A stretch of 64,000 nucleotides of DNA from Nymphaea colorata (taxonomy: Eukaryota > Streptophyta > Magnoliopsida > Nymphaeales > Nymphaeaceae), in NCBI RefSeq assembly GCF_008831285.2, contig NC_045138.2:43083115-43147114 (forward strand), read 5' to 3'. Position numbers and translations under genes: made by a program. Within the stretch, counting starts at the first letter, position 1; each line of letters starts with the position of its first letter. The notes beneath the pieces are model-generated. The model had not been told where the DNA came from. It was given only the letters and a program-made list of their open reading frames with translations, and did not search any database. Below, in pieces: positions 1 through 10,395 of the stretch.

Positions 1-1769
1 CGACAGAAGGACCAAAGGAGGCCAGGTAGCAAGAAGAAAAGGTGAACTCACGGGTAGGTGAAAGAGGCCAGAATGGGGACGTGGACGATGAGAGGTCAGC
101 AAGGTGGAGGAAAAGAGGAAGGACAGAAAGCATGTCAGACCAAAAGTGAGAGGGAGAGGTGTGAGAGATAGAACTATTCCAGACGCTAGGTGAAGGCAGG
201 TCGAATTTGGAACTAATGAATTAGGTGATAGGAGAATGTTCAGTTGCTAACCGCCACCACCAAGAACACAGAGAAGACTTACAAGTCCGACTAAGGTTGG
301 TAACCCCAGCACCCCCAAGAAGACGCGGAAAGACAACCACATCCCAATGCACAAGGCGATCTGAAGGTCGATCACCATTCCAAATAAACTTACGAATAAG
401 CTTATCAAACCTATGCAAAACAGCCATAGGAGGCCGAAAGACGGCCAAAGCATGAAGAGGGAGCGATGCAAGGCAATGCTTAGCTAGAGTAATACGACCT
501 GGGAGAGAGAAAGCAGCTTTTTCTACCAACACTGAAGGCAATCAGTAAGCTTCTGCTCCACTCCATTCCAAAAGGAGTTTGCAGGAGGCGACAACGTAAT
601 CTGAAGCCCCAAGTAGTCCAAGGGCAGGCTAGTAGCCTTACACCCAAAGCAAGCTTCCGCGAGAAGTACCGTGGCCGGATCCGCGTGAATGAGGGAAAGG
701 TGACATTTGGCAGAATTGATAGAAAGACCTGAGATGAGCTCAAAAACCTGAAGGATGAGCCACGTTCTAACAATCTGTTGGCAAGAAGCACTGCCGAACA
801 AGAGAAAATCGTCAGCATAGTGAAGGGTGGAGAAAGTCTGTAAGTGGGAGAGCGAATGAGGTGTGAGGAAGCCAACAACCGTTGCGTGATGGAAAAGCAC
901 AGAAAAGCTCTCAGCAACCAAGTTGAAAAGCAAGGGCGATAACGGGCAACCTTGACGGAGGCCATGCTCGAGACAGAAGAAATTGCCACACTTCCCATTA
1001 AAGGAGACCGCAAGCTGGGCCCCAGTGACAAAGGACGTGATCCACTGTCTAAACAAAGGACCAAAAGCAAGACGGGTGAGGAGGTCAGAAAGGAACTCCT
1101 AACTAACCGAGTCAAAGGCGTAAGAGATGTCCAACTTAAGGATGAATGAAGGAAGCCGTAGACAATAAAGGGAGTGAACAACCTTATTGGATAGGACAAC
1201 GCGTCCTGCAGACGCCGACCCTTGACGAAAGCAACCTGGAAGGGGTTAATGATAGAAGGCATGACAGGCGCAAGCCGCAAAGAGAGCAACTTAGCAATAA
1301 TCTTGTAAGGTGTGCCTAGGATGGAGATCAGGTGAAACTGGGTGACGTCCGTAGGGTTAAGGCGCTAAAGCACCAAGACGCAGGTAGCTTGATTGAATTC
1401 CTTCAGGAAAACGGAATTGGAGGTGAACTCATCACAAAACGCAAACACATCCGCACTACAAACCTCCCAGAATGTACGAAAAAATTCGATAGGGAAACCA
1501 TCAATGCCAGGCGCCCTAATAGAGCCAAGGGCCCAAACTGCGTTCTTGATCTCTTGATGCAGGAAGGGCCGCTCAAGAGAGATCGCACAAGAGACAGAGA
1601 GATGGGAGAGGTGAAAATCCAGCAGCGTGGCATGGAAGCGAAGAGGTTTGGAGTAGAAATCCCGAAAATGAGCACTCAAAGCCAGGAGGATGTCATCGCC
1701 AAGAAAAACCCTGCCCTCGATATTCATGGACTGGATCAACGTCTGATGGCGCCTTTGAGAGGCGACCAA
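1..1769 (-). pseudogene. LINE ORF2 reverse transcriptase domain, frameshifted and cut by window edge
   Basis: The frame 1769-1365 holds the pre-RT and finger region, including the APGIDGFPIEFF motif typical of LINE RTs. The palm continues at 1289-480 and, after a frame change, at 1056-523 with GLRQGCPLSPLLFNL and the catalytic YADD at 808-819 (YADDFLLFG). A third frame, 541-221, continues with GRITLAKHCLASLP and KLIRKFIWNG, the C-terminal region leading to the zf-RVT part of plant LINEs. Bases 1-220 extend this with no further recognisable motif. At least three frame changes and a stop make it inactive. The catalytic aspartates are still encoded. Confidence 0.9.
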
Positions 1770-1787
1770 GTGGAAGAATCTAGAGTT

Positions 1788-2844
1788 TTAGTCCCCGTGC
1801 GCAAGCCAACCCAGCCTAGAGCGCTGCTGCCAGTGGATAGACTCCCTAATCCGCCACTCCTGGGCAAGACACTGCAGACAAAGGAGAGGAGAAGACTGAT
1901 CCGTAAAGATATTGTCAGAGGCCTGAAGGGACAGGATCTCCTCATCCCAATCGGCCACATCTGAAAATTTGCCACTCCAGAAAATGCGCTTCCAGGCAAG
2001 GGCCTCCCTTCTGATGAAGTGCAACTTCTGCGAGAGCCTAAAAGCAGCCCACCTACGAGCCCACCAATTAGGGACAGTAGCCACAGAGGATTCATCTCGG
2101 AACCACCAAAGCTCAAAACGAAACCTGGCGTGCCCAATACCGGCCCTACCCCGAAGAAGGGAAAGGAGCAGCGGAGCGTGATCAGACAAGTGCCTCGAAC
2201 CAAGAACCAAGGAGGACGAAGGAAAAGCAGAGAACAACTCAGGCGAGAGGAAGATACAGTCCAACCTACGGAGGATCGGAGGGTTCTTATTGTTGGACCA
2301 AGTAAACGTACCATTAGTCGAAGGCACGTCAAAAAGCCCGAACTCATCAACGAACGATCGAAAAACAGACATAGACGGGCTAGAAGTGACAGGGGAGGAT
2401 GAGTCAGCAGGGCTAAGCAAACAGTTGAAGTCTTCTGCCAGCAGCCAAGGTGAAGCTGCAAGCTGGCGAACCTGATGCAGCTCAGCCCATAGCTGTCCAC
2501 GCAAAGCCCTCACGCAAGGGCCATAGAACACAGTAACCAAGATCGAACCATTTGGCTAGAGTCTGCTGAGAGAAGTAGAGATAGAGTACCTACTGGCATG
2601 CACAATAGCCCCCGTAAGGGGTGGAGACCAAGCCAGCAGGATGCTGCCAGCAGATCCACAAGCAAAAAGGAACCCAAAGGACGATTGACGCAACAAAGTA
2701 CAAACACAAGCGTGAGAGATGACAGGCAACTTGGTCTCAACCACGATTAGCACCGAAGGTCCATACTGACGGATCCAAGAAGAGAGATATCTACGCTGAT
2801 AACAGACACTGAGGCCCCTGCACATTCCAACATGCAACCCTCAT
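1788..2844 (-). pseudogene. LINE ORF2 endonuclease domain (AP-endonuclease-like), frameshifted
   Basis: ORF2 appears to begin at 2844 with MRVACWNVQG, the usual N-terminus of plant LINE endonucleases. A stop follows after 17 codons, then frame changes. The main part (2540-1788) carries recognisable endonuclease boxes: AEDFN (equivalent to the GDFN box), GTFTWSNN, RRLDCIF and SDHAPLLL. These correspond to the metal-binding and catalytic motifs of the exo/endo/phosphatase fold that nicks target DNA for target-primed reverse transcription. GDFN is changed to EDFN here. The stops and frameshifts make it a pseudogene. It continues into the reverse transcriptase downstream on the same strand. Confidence 0.88.
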
Positions 2845-4154
2845 GGGGAAACCACGTGAAGCGACGCACGCCTGGCAGCCCTGGTGGCACCAGGAGGGAG
2901 GATGGAGGCTGCGGAAGCCCCAATCCTATGCAATTCTCGCCGCAACCTGGCCAGGCTAGAGCAGGAGACCGGTGCCACAGCGGCAACAAAAGAGGAACGC
3001 AACAAATCAAGTTGCTTCGGCGGAAGAGAGACCTTAAGAGCGTCAAGCCCATCCGGGAGGGAGATGCCTAACTTAGCATCCAACAAGGGGGTAACAGGTG
3101 GCAACCTATCGGGCAGGGGCAGGGAGTGACAAACCACTGGTCTAGTGGTGGGACCAGGCAACTGAATAGGGGAGGACAAGGGGGCAGAGGCGGATGCAAA
3201 CTCAGACAGCAGGGCGGGGGAAAAAGAGCCAACACAAGGGATGTGGGGGAGGGCAGGGTTAACAGGTTGGAGGGGCAGGTAGGCAGGGTTTTGAGGAGAG
3301 CCGCGACTGAGTCTAGGGAGCAGAATATGCAGGGAAGGCAAGTCAGAGCTAAAGCTACTGTCAAAAGAAATAGACGAAAACCAAAGCAGATAGGCAAAGG
3401 AGGAGGTCCTGGGTGTAAGGGGGGGCATAGGGGGGCTAGTAACCAATGTAAAGAGCAACGTACAGGCAACAGAGGGAGAAAGGCTGACTGGGGGTGCCGA
3501 GACGCCAGAGACCAAGAGAACGCAGGCCGTAGTCGAACAAGAGCGAGCAACAACAGCAACCTCACGGGGGCGACCCCCTGCCGACGGGCGGGCAGCCGAA
3601 AGTGATGGTGCGGACGACCATACGTCGCCAAGGTCAGACTGATCAGCAAACATCATCGGGTCGGGGCATCCCGAGGTGGACTTGCGTGAAGCCCTAGCTC
3701 GCAAAGCAGGAGAAGGAAAGGGCAAGCAGGGTACCTCAGGGGAGCGCCGCAGAGAGCAGGCTAGACTCCTATGCTGAGGAGAGGCTGGCGCCCGCAGTGA
3801 GGGAAGCAAGGGCGGAAGCTGTGAAGGTGGTAGCTCTACCACCGAAGAGCATTGGTGCGGCGGATCACCTGGACTGTAGATCTGCGAAACCTGTACCGAA
3901 AAAGGCGGACCCCACGTACCAGGCCAAGGAAGTCTGATAGAACCAAAGAACATATAACTCTCATCCGAAGAGGGTGACCGCTGAACAACTGGCAGAGGAA
4001 CCTGAACCCAGAAGGAAGAAGTGACCGCTGCAAAATCATGCCGCTGAGCAAAAAGGCGACGATCATTCTGACAAGCAGGAAAACGGCATCGGGAACACCT
4101 GACGACCCGGTGGTCGTTCAGGAAGCACACCTCTGACACCACCACTGGCCCCAT
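2841..4154 (-). pseudogene. LINE ORF1-like region (Pro/Ser-rich)
   Basis: An open frame of 437 codons runs from 4154 down to a TGA at 2843-2841. It is rich in proline, serine and leucine and has a cysteine cluster near its start (CSRCRFPAC) but no canonical CCHC knuckle that I can see. By position, just upstream of the endonuclease, it should be ORF1 of the LINE, whose product in other LINEs binds element RNA. The true start may lie further upstream in another frame (an ATG near 4297), which would imply a frameshift near 4130. The last codons overlap the presumed ORF2 start as ATGA (2844-2841). The function is inferred from position, not from a recognised domain. Confidence 0.55.
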
Positions 4155-4370
4155 CTAACACGGATAGAAGCGACAAACTGAAGAAGGTGACGAAGCCTGG
4201 AGGCACGCCGAGAAGAGGGGACACACCAAGGTGAGGGGGCTGGCCTACCAACGGAGACCACCTTGGGGACCCGCGGCTGCAAGGAACAATCACCCATCTG
4301 CAAAAGAAGAAAACAACAACGTGCGGGCAGAAGGAAAGCCTGGAGGAGTCCGCGAGCGTCTCTCAGCTGG

Positions 4371-4396
4371 AGAGAGAGAGAGAGAGAGAGAGAGAG
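4371..4396. repeat. (AG)n microsatellite at the LINE 5' end
   Basis: Thirteen AG units mark the change from the GC-rich LINE body to AT-rich flanking DNA. On the LINE strand this is a (CT)n tract close to the presumed 5' end, a common feature of plant LINE leaders. Confidence 0.9.
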
Positions 4397-5744
4397 TAGT
4401 GTTCTTGATCTAGCACTTCTTGTCAATAAGATACTAATTTCTTATAGAAATAAACTACATTTTATGCTATAAAACATAGAAAAACCCTAAAGCTTTTTCT
4501 AAGAATCAAAGAACGTTAATTAACTAACAAATCAAAAACTTATCTAACAAAGGAAATCCAAAACAATGTGCTCTCATTTGATGTCTAGGATATTGCTTTC
4601 CTATGGAATGAAGAAAACTATTGCTTTCCTGCAGATGTAAACTTCAGTACCAAACCACACGAATGCCTAAGCTTGGTTATTAGTGCAGTTGTCCCTTTTG
4701 TTTCTCAAATCTCAACGCCCCAAAAAGGCCTTTTTTGAAAATTGCTTACTCAATAACTCAAACCTAAACTCTCACTCCAATAGTGAAGTAAATAAACAAA
4801 TTATGGTATGTGTGTGTGTAAGTGAATTAATTTAGTGCTCAATAATGTTGGCCAACATGCAGAAACTACTATGCTTTTTAAAGCATCATTATCTCAGAGA
4901 CAAGAAAGACAATTAAGGAGTAACAATATATAAAAGAAAATTCATGGAGATAAGTAATATGGAGCAAACTATTCAGGAACATTCAAACATGTGAAGTCTT
5001 TTAAAGACATAATAGGAAGTCCAAAAACTCGTGTGTTGCTGGAGTACTGAGATGTCCACTGAGGAGCCAGTGGAGCTTCTTTTTCTATATAAAAAGCAGA
5101 ACCACGCTGACCACATGAGGCAAAAGTAAACATAAATTCTTCAGAAATTTTTTTGAGTCTGAATCTTATAAGCATTTTCCTTCCATCCTCATTTTCTCAT
5201 TCTTTCATAATGTACTTTTAGAAGTATTGAGTAAAAATAAGAACTAAGCCAGCATAATAACTAGTTTGCAATAGTAACTTTGAAGAAAATGACTATTAAG
5301 AAACATACGCATAATAGATTGATACCAATCTCAAGAACAGAAATACAACATCATCCCTTAACTTATAAAATAGGAGCACAACTACCCACAAGATTTTAAC
5401 AAAAAATTTTTACTGAACTTGGTTTTATCTTACATTCATGGTAATTAGATTTACTTTGATGGTTGGCTGAGATTGTTTGAGTGAGATTTTTACCTTTTTT
5501 TTACCATGGATGGATCTTGAGATTAACTCCTGCCAATGCACAATTGAAATGACTTCAGGTTTGTCCCCTCAGCACAAAAAGTATGTACAAGATTTACTAC
5601 AAAACAAATTACTTTCCATGAGAGAATACATAATGGATATGGCGTTGCTAATAAGAGGATGAATGCAGCAGCAGCTAATAAGAATTTAGTACGGTGGATG
5701 ATTGCCGTGTGCAACCATTTTCAGGCGTGCACATGTATGAGATA
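4397..5744. other. Intergenic DNA, no gene recognised
   Basis: AT-rich sequence with stops in all frames. The short frames (4969-5175 minus, 5477-5662 plus) show no recognisable domain and are treated as chance. Confidence 0.6.
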
Positions 5745-5885
5745 ACGCTGGTTATAGAAACTTTTAGGAACACTAGTTATAGGAACGATCGCTCAATCAT
5801 ATTATTTTTAGGAATGAACTCTTACATTTTTTAGGACTGATTTTCGGTCGTTCTTAAAAGTACAATTTGTTGTTGTAGCATGCAA
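5745..5885 (-). repeat. CACTA-like terminal/subterminal repeat fragment
   Basis: Repeated TTTTAGGAAC-type words in both orientations (at 5759, 5806, 5830 and, inverted, 5855) end at TTGTTGTTGTAG near 5880. The reverse complement, CTACAACAACAAATTG followed by CTTTTAAGAACG, resembles the block starting at 12866. Short direct and inverted subterminal words beside a CACTACAA-like end are typical of CACTA elements and their non-autonomous relatives. No transposase is present here. Confidence 0.5.
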
Positions 5886-6064
5886 CTGAATTTGACAGTC
5901 ATTATTGACAACTACAATTATACTAGAAGAAAACCACAAACTTACAAGTACAAGAAGCGCATTGACGTAAAAGAGCAAGAAAAAGTGGTCCATCCTTCTT
6001 ATTTTTTTATTGAAGGGTAACATGGGAAGGGAGATTTTATGGGTCCAAAGTAAGGGAGTGAGTT

Positions 6065-6275
6065 ATGTGTGCTGTTAGGTGCACACAACCTATACACGCC
6101 AAAAGAAAAGGGAGGGCATTTTGATAATTTTTGAAAAAGCAAGATCCTTTTCAATCTTTTCACTTTCCTCACAAAAACTTTTCTTTTTCCATTAAATGTG
6201 GGTATTTTCATCATTAACCATAGTGGCGCACAAAAAATTTGTATACCATTATGACCTACGTAACCAGCTTGCCAT
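6065..6275 (+). repeat. Dispersed short repeat, copy 1 of 3
   Basis: This stretch aligns by eye to 10162-10395 and partly to 6775-6912. Shared words in order: GTGTGCT, GGTGCAC, GCCAAAAGAAAA, a T-rich segment with TTTCAC, ACAAAAA, a GGGCATTTT-like word, ATTAACCATA, GTGCAC, and a final TAACCAG. It is non-coding. It may be a MITE or SINE relic; no clear terminal inverted repeat or target duplication was found. Confidence 0.6.
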
Positions 6276-6480
6276 AGTAATGTGAGGAACAATTTTTTTT
6301 TTGGTATATTGGGGTGGATGGGTACAAAGTTGTGCTTCTTATTTCATTTCAAGAGGGGCAGGCTCGTCATCCAAAGGTGGCAGTCGAGCAAAGTTGTTGG
6401 AGACTGAGTTGTGAATCCCACCCTTGTGTATATAATAACCATATGGCTGGATGTGGATTCTGCTATCAATTTGCATATTT

Positions 6481-6705
6481 ATGACATAATACGAGATAAC
6501 AAACAGGTGTGAAATAATGACTGATGTATGATATAATGTCTCATGCATGAGATAATGCTAAATATAAATATAAGATAATGTGTAAGAGATAACAAAAAAT
6601 TTATGAGATAATGAAATAACATACGAATGTATGAGATAACGTAAACCTAAGTATGATATAATGTTTATAAGATAATAAAATATTTATAAGATAACATTAT
6701 AAGTA
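6481..6705 (+). promoter_or_regulatory. Array of GATAA motifs about 0.4-0.6 kb upstream of KCS
   Basis: Eight GATAA words lie in about 225 bp, most inside a degenerate ATGAGATAAYG unit (near 6493, 6550, 6573, 6587, 6605, 6633, 6670 and 6689). GATAA is the core of plant I-box/GATA-factor sites. The array also looks like a decayed short tandem repeat, so regulatory use is inferred only from motif content and position. Confidence 0.4.
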
Positions 6706-6774
6706 GGACAAAAAAAATAAAGATGTTTATGTTGGTTATAAGGACATGCCTATAAAACTGATAAGTTTTACCTT

Positions 6775-6912
6775 TATCAAATGCCTAAATCTTTTTTTGT
6801 TGTGGTTGTCTTTGTTGTCCTTGCAAAAAGTTTCCTTTGTATTAATAGTGGGCATTTTTTGTCATTATTAAAATGACCATGACAATTCGTATACGAAAGC
6901 ATATATCCAGCT
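6775..6912 (+). repeat. Dispersed short repeat, partial copy 2 of 3
   Basis: It carries the right-hand part of the family seen at 6065-6275: a TGCAAAAAGTTT-like segment, TTAATAGTGGGCATTTTTTGTC, ATTATTAAAATGACCATG, then GTATACGAAAGCATATATCCAG. The left-hand part is missing. Confidence 0.45.
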
Positions 6913-6949
6913 TCGAAGATGTCCAAAATTTGAAAGACCCATCAAATGG

Positions 6950-7060
6950 AAGTCAATAGTTTAAAAGAGAGGGTCAGAGGGAGTGAGAAGGGAGTCGGTA
7001 GTTAATCTCCTTCGTTTCTTGTTCGCTCTGCAAAAAGGAACAGCCCCTTGAACATCCAAC
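6950..7060 (+). promoter_or_regulatory. KCS proximal 5' region
   Basis: The sequence shifts from AT-rich to a purine-rich then CT-rich leader (GAGAGGGTCAGAGGGAGTGAG, then CTCCTTCGTTTCTTG) directly before the coding region. A weak TATA-like TTTAAAA lies at about 6960. No strong TATA box is visible, so the transcription start cannot be placed. Confidence 0.35.
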
Positions 7061-8647
7061 ATGATTCCAGCCCTTCTTGTCGATAAGAACCACGTTCTCC
7101 TACATCTTTTAGAAAGCATGGCTCCTCACCTGCCGGTTTTCTTCTCCTCTGTGAAGCTCTTGAAGTACGTGAAACATGGCTACCAATACCTCACCACCCA
7201 CATCATTATCTTTGTGCTCCTTTCCATCATGGTGACCGTCATGGTAGAGGTAACCCGCAATAACCCCGATGGCGATGAGTTCCTGGTCTTCTGCCACTCC
7301 CTGCACTCCAACCTCATCCCAGTCCTCTCCTCATTCTTTCTTATCATTACGGCCGCCACCGTCTACTGCAAGTCTCGCCCTCCATCCGTCTTCTTGGTGG
7401 ACTTCGCCTGCTTCAAGCCACCGGAGACATGCAGAATCCCGTTTGCGGCATTCATGGAGCACGCTCTCAACCACTCGGATGAGACGGAGCGAGTCAATCC
7501 CTCGCAGTTCTTCCAGAAGAACAGCGTCAACTTCATGATGAAGATCCTGGAGAGGTCCGGCCTCGGGGAGGAGACATGCCTGCCACCAGCTTTGCACTAC
7601 GTCCCTCCCGACAACAACATGGAGGCAGCCATGGCCGAAGCAGAGCTTAGCATCTTCTCCTCCGTGGATGCGCTCTTTAGGAAAACAGGTGTCAAGCCAA
7701 AGGACATCGACATCCTCGTCGTCAACTGTAGCCTATTCTCGCCGACTCCTTCTCTGGCATCCATGGTAATCAGCAAGTATAAGATGCGGAGCAATATCAA
7801 GAGTTTCAACCTCTCCGGCATGGGCTGCAGTGCGGGACTGATCTCCATCAACCTCGTCCGCCACCTTCTGCAGGTGCACCGCAACTCGTATGCTGTCGTT
7901 GTCAGCACCGAGGTCATCACACCCAACTGGTACGACGGCAATACTCGCTCCATGCTGCTGCCGAACTGCCTCTTCCGAATGGGCGCCGCCGCCGTTCTCC
8001 TGACAAACCGCCGGTGCGAACTCACCCGTGCCAAGTACCGCCTGCTTCACGTGGTGCGCACCCATATGGGTGCCGAAGACACGGCATATGGCTGTGTGTT
8101 CCAGCAGGAGGATGGTGAAGGGAAGGTGGGGATCAAGCTCTCCAAATACCTGATGGCCACCGCCGGCGACGCACTCAGGTCGAACATCACAACGATTGGG
8201 CCGCTTGTGCTGCCGGTGTCGCAGCAGCTGCTGTTCCTGATTGGGCTCCTCAGCAGCAAGGTGTTGAATCGCAGGTGGAAGCCATACGTGCCGGACTTCA
8301 AGCAGGCGTTCGAGCACTTCTGCATCCACGCGGGGGGGAAGGCAGTGATCGACGAGCTGGAGAGGAACCTACAACTGCGGCCGGAAGACATGGAGGCGTC
8401 GAGGATGACGCTGCACCGGTTCGGCAACACGTCATCGTCGTCGCTCTGGTACGAGCTGGCCTACATCGAGGCCAAGGGGAGGATGAAGAAAGGGGACAGA
8501 CTGTGGCAGATCGCCTTTGGCAGCGGATTCAAGTGCAATAGCGCGGCCTGGATATGCATCCGCACTGTCGAGACGCCATTAGAGGGCCCCTGGTCGGACT
8601 GCATCCACAGGTATCCAGTTGACATCCCTGACGTCATTAAGCTCTAG
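7061..8647 (+). CDS. KCS: 3-ketoacyl-CoA synthase (KCS), very-long-chain fatty acid condensing enzyme
   Basis: One uninterrupted frame of 528 codons encodes a plant FAE1/CER6-type 3-ketoacyl-CoA synthase. The enzyme condenses malonyl-CoA with an acyl-CoA in the first step of each elongation cycle, in the ER membrane, supplying very-long-chain acids for waxes, cuticle, suberin or sphingolipids. Two hydrophobic segments (about residues 46-66 and 84-104) match the two N-terminal membrane helices of the family. The catalytic triad is complete: Cys256 (GMGCSAG), His423 (FCIHAGGKA) and Asn456 (RFGNTSSS). The conserved His335, His419 and His452 are also present. Met1 is the longest start, but Met20 (7118), with A at -3 and G at +4, begins MAPHLPVFFSSVKLLKYVK, which fits the family N-terminus and usual length (about 490-510) better. 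Genes of this family often lack introns, as here. The C-terminus (GPWSDCIHRYPV) suggests the CER6/KCS5/6 group, but that needs a tree. GC-rich codon use stands out from the AT-rich flanks. No defects seen. Confidence 0.96.
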   Translation: MIPALLVDKNHVLLHLLESMAPHLPVFFSSVKLLKYVKHGYQYLTTHIIIFVLLSIMVTVMVEVTRNNPDGDEFLVFCHSLHSNLIPVLSSFFLIITAATVYCKSRPPSVFLVDFACFKPPETCRIPFAAFMEHALNHSDETERVNPSQFFQKNSVNFMMKILERSGLGEETCLPPALHYVPPDNNMEAAMAEAELSIFSSVDALFRKTGVKPKDIDILVVNCSLFSPTPSLASMVISKYKMRSNIKSFNLSGMGCSAGLISINLVRHLLQVHRNSYAVVVSTEVITPNWYDGNTRSMLLPNCLFRMGAAAVLLTNRRCELTRAKYRLLHVVRTHMGAEDTAYGCVFQQEDGEGKVGIKLSKYLMATAGDALRSNITTIGPLVLPVSQQLLFLIGLLSSKVLNRRWKPYVPDFKQAFEHFCIHAGGKAVIDELERNLQLRPEDMEASRMTLHRFGNTSSSSLWYELAYIEAKGRMKKGDRLWQIAFGSGFKCNSAAWICIRTVETPLEGPWSDCIHRYPVDIPDVIKL

Positions 8648-10161
8648 GCGTGTCGGGTTTTATTCATGACGTTCATGAATCTCTTCCTTCCCGGCTCCTT
8701 CTTGTATTAATCTTTAATGTTGGGATGTTTGAGCGATGCTGCAAAACAATGGTGGTATCCTGTTACTTTTTTGGTTTGCTAATTACCCTTTTAGAAGGAA
8801 GCCGAAAATGTATATATGCCATGTGATATATACATCTTGGAGAGAGGTTGAACATCCAAAGCGTGGCCGTCAGAGTGTAGTGAGAAAACGAAAACATCTT
8901 AATGTTTACAATTTTTAACAGAAAAAGAATTGGCTGCAAAACGTGGAGCGGAAATCAAATAAATAAACGAAAAGGGTTAAGGGAAGAAATACATGCATGC
9001 AACGTAAAGCACCACCAGAAAATCCTGTTCCTCAGCATACCGCATCCATGAATTTTGTACAACCAAACATACACATGCAAAAATATGAAGTAGAAGCGAA
9101 TAGTTGAAACTTTTTTTGGAAAGATATGACATTTTAAGGTTCATGCCCTAAAAAAAGTTTTCTTCGTGTAATTGAATTTGCCATTAATTTTAGTCGACAA
9201 AAATTAAACAAATTAAATTAGCTGTCTATATCAGTCTATAACTACAAGTGTTACACCTTTGTTAGTTACACAGAATTGTAACGTAGCTAGGTTGTTTTGT
9301 GCTTCATTTTTTTTTGAAGAAAGTGTGGAGACCTGGTCTGTCTCAACCACATCAGGTTTGAATCATCATTTGTAAAATAATCTTAATTGCTGCCGATTTT
9401 TCAAAGGTCCAGTTCGAACAGATGTTAGGCCAAGCTTACCGGTACTATTGATGCATCATGTACCCTTTTATCCTTTTGTCAAAAAATGAAGAAGTAAATC
9501 TGTCGAAACAAAGGGCATGTGAAACAAGCTTTCATGTTCTCTAGGGTGAATGATTTAAACGAAATGACGGAGTTTCATCCTAACTAGCTGTGTTCTAGTA
9601 CCGGAGGGCACTCTTGTATTATGATCAAGTGGTCAAACTTGCCGTACTTTTTGTCTAAACTTTTGCACATAAAAATGAATTGTCCTCGAGTCATCCTGGC
9701 CCTAACCCTGGTAGGGGTTTATGGACATGCTCCCTGAAGTGGGCATTTTGTAAGAAGAACAACACCACTACAGCGGTCCAGGAATCTGGACCGAATATGG
9801 GCCAGATTTATAGAATGCTGCAATATTGGAATTAATGTTATATGAATCTGCCCCAGATTTTGAGATAAATTCATAAAACATTGAATTAGTGCTCATGTGG
9901 CCAAATGTCCCCATGTAGAGATTGTGTGGACGGCCTGATATATTGTTCCAAATTTAACTTTTGTCCTTAAGAACCTTCAAATAGAACGCCAATGTATATA
10001 TATATATATATATAATTTTTCAGCTAATGAGACATTGATAGTTCGCTTGCCAGTAGCACTAGTCGGTGGGAAAGCATGACTTACAAAGGGATGCATGGTT
10101 ACTTCTGTGAAGTGGAAGGCAGGGTGCTAGAGTCTAGTGCCTCGGCCGGCCTAGCTAGAGA
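8648..10161. other. KCS 3' flank and intergenic DNA
   Basis: This holds the likely KCS 3' UTR (TATTAATCTTTAATG near 8705 is a weak A-rich element) and then AT-rich DNA with no coding signal. A (TA)10 tract lies at 9995-10014. The frame at 8736-8918 shows no domain. Confidence 0.55.
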
Positions 10162-10395
10162 GAAAGTTGTGTGCTCTGCTGGGTGCACGCAACAAGCATA
10201 TGCCAAAAGAAAAAAAAAGCTATTTTAGAAATTGTTGAAAAAGAATGTCCTTTTGAATTTTTTCACTTTTTTCAATTTTCTGTTTTATCTTTACAAAAAG
10301 ATACTTTTTCTGTCAAGATAGGGGCATTTTTGTTATTAACCATATTGGTGCACGAAATTTAATGCACCAGTATAACATATATAACCAGGTTCGGC
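10162..10395 (+). repeat. Dispersed short repeat, copy 3 of 3
   Basis: Same orientation as 6065-6275 and homologous along most of its length: GTTGTGTGCTCTGCTGGGTG, GCCAAAAGAAAA, TTGTTGAAAAAG, CCTTTT, TTTTCACTTTTT, ACAAAAAGATACTTTTTCTG, GGGGCATTTTTGTTATTAAC, GTGCACGAAATTTAATGCAC and TATAACCAGG. Two copies therefore lie upstream and one downstream of KCS. Confidence 0.6.

Larger units (their letters stand above)
1..4396 (-). mobile_element. L1-type non-LTR retrotransposon (LINE), degenerate, 3' end outside window
   Basis: Read on the minus strand this block gives, in order, a proline/serine-rich ORF1-like region, an AP-type endonuclease and a reverse transcriptase with a YADD catalytic box. 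This is the order of plant L1-clade LINEs. The coding frame breaks several times (near 2750, 1790, 1050 and 540), so it is not functional. The 3' part (end of the RT C-terminal region, 3' UTR, poly-A) lies beyond the left edge, so neither the target duplication nor the insertion end can be seen. The right (5') end is placed at the (CT)n tract at 4371-4396 because the GC-rich coding-like sequence stops there and AT-rich DNA begins; that boundary is an inference. Confidence 0.9.

Noticed and set aside
1332-1964. 210-codon plus-strand frame
   Set aside because: It is antisense to the recognisable LINE RT and endonuclease.
3068-3649. 193-codon Pro/Leu-rich minus-strand frame and 159-codon plus-strand frame (3126-3605)
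   Set aside because: They overlap the LINE ORF1-like frame in other registers and have only low-complexity composition.
7597-8329. Long minus-strand frames opposite KCS
   Set aside because: Shadows of a GC-rich coding sequence; no domain.
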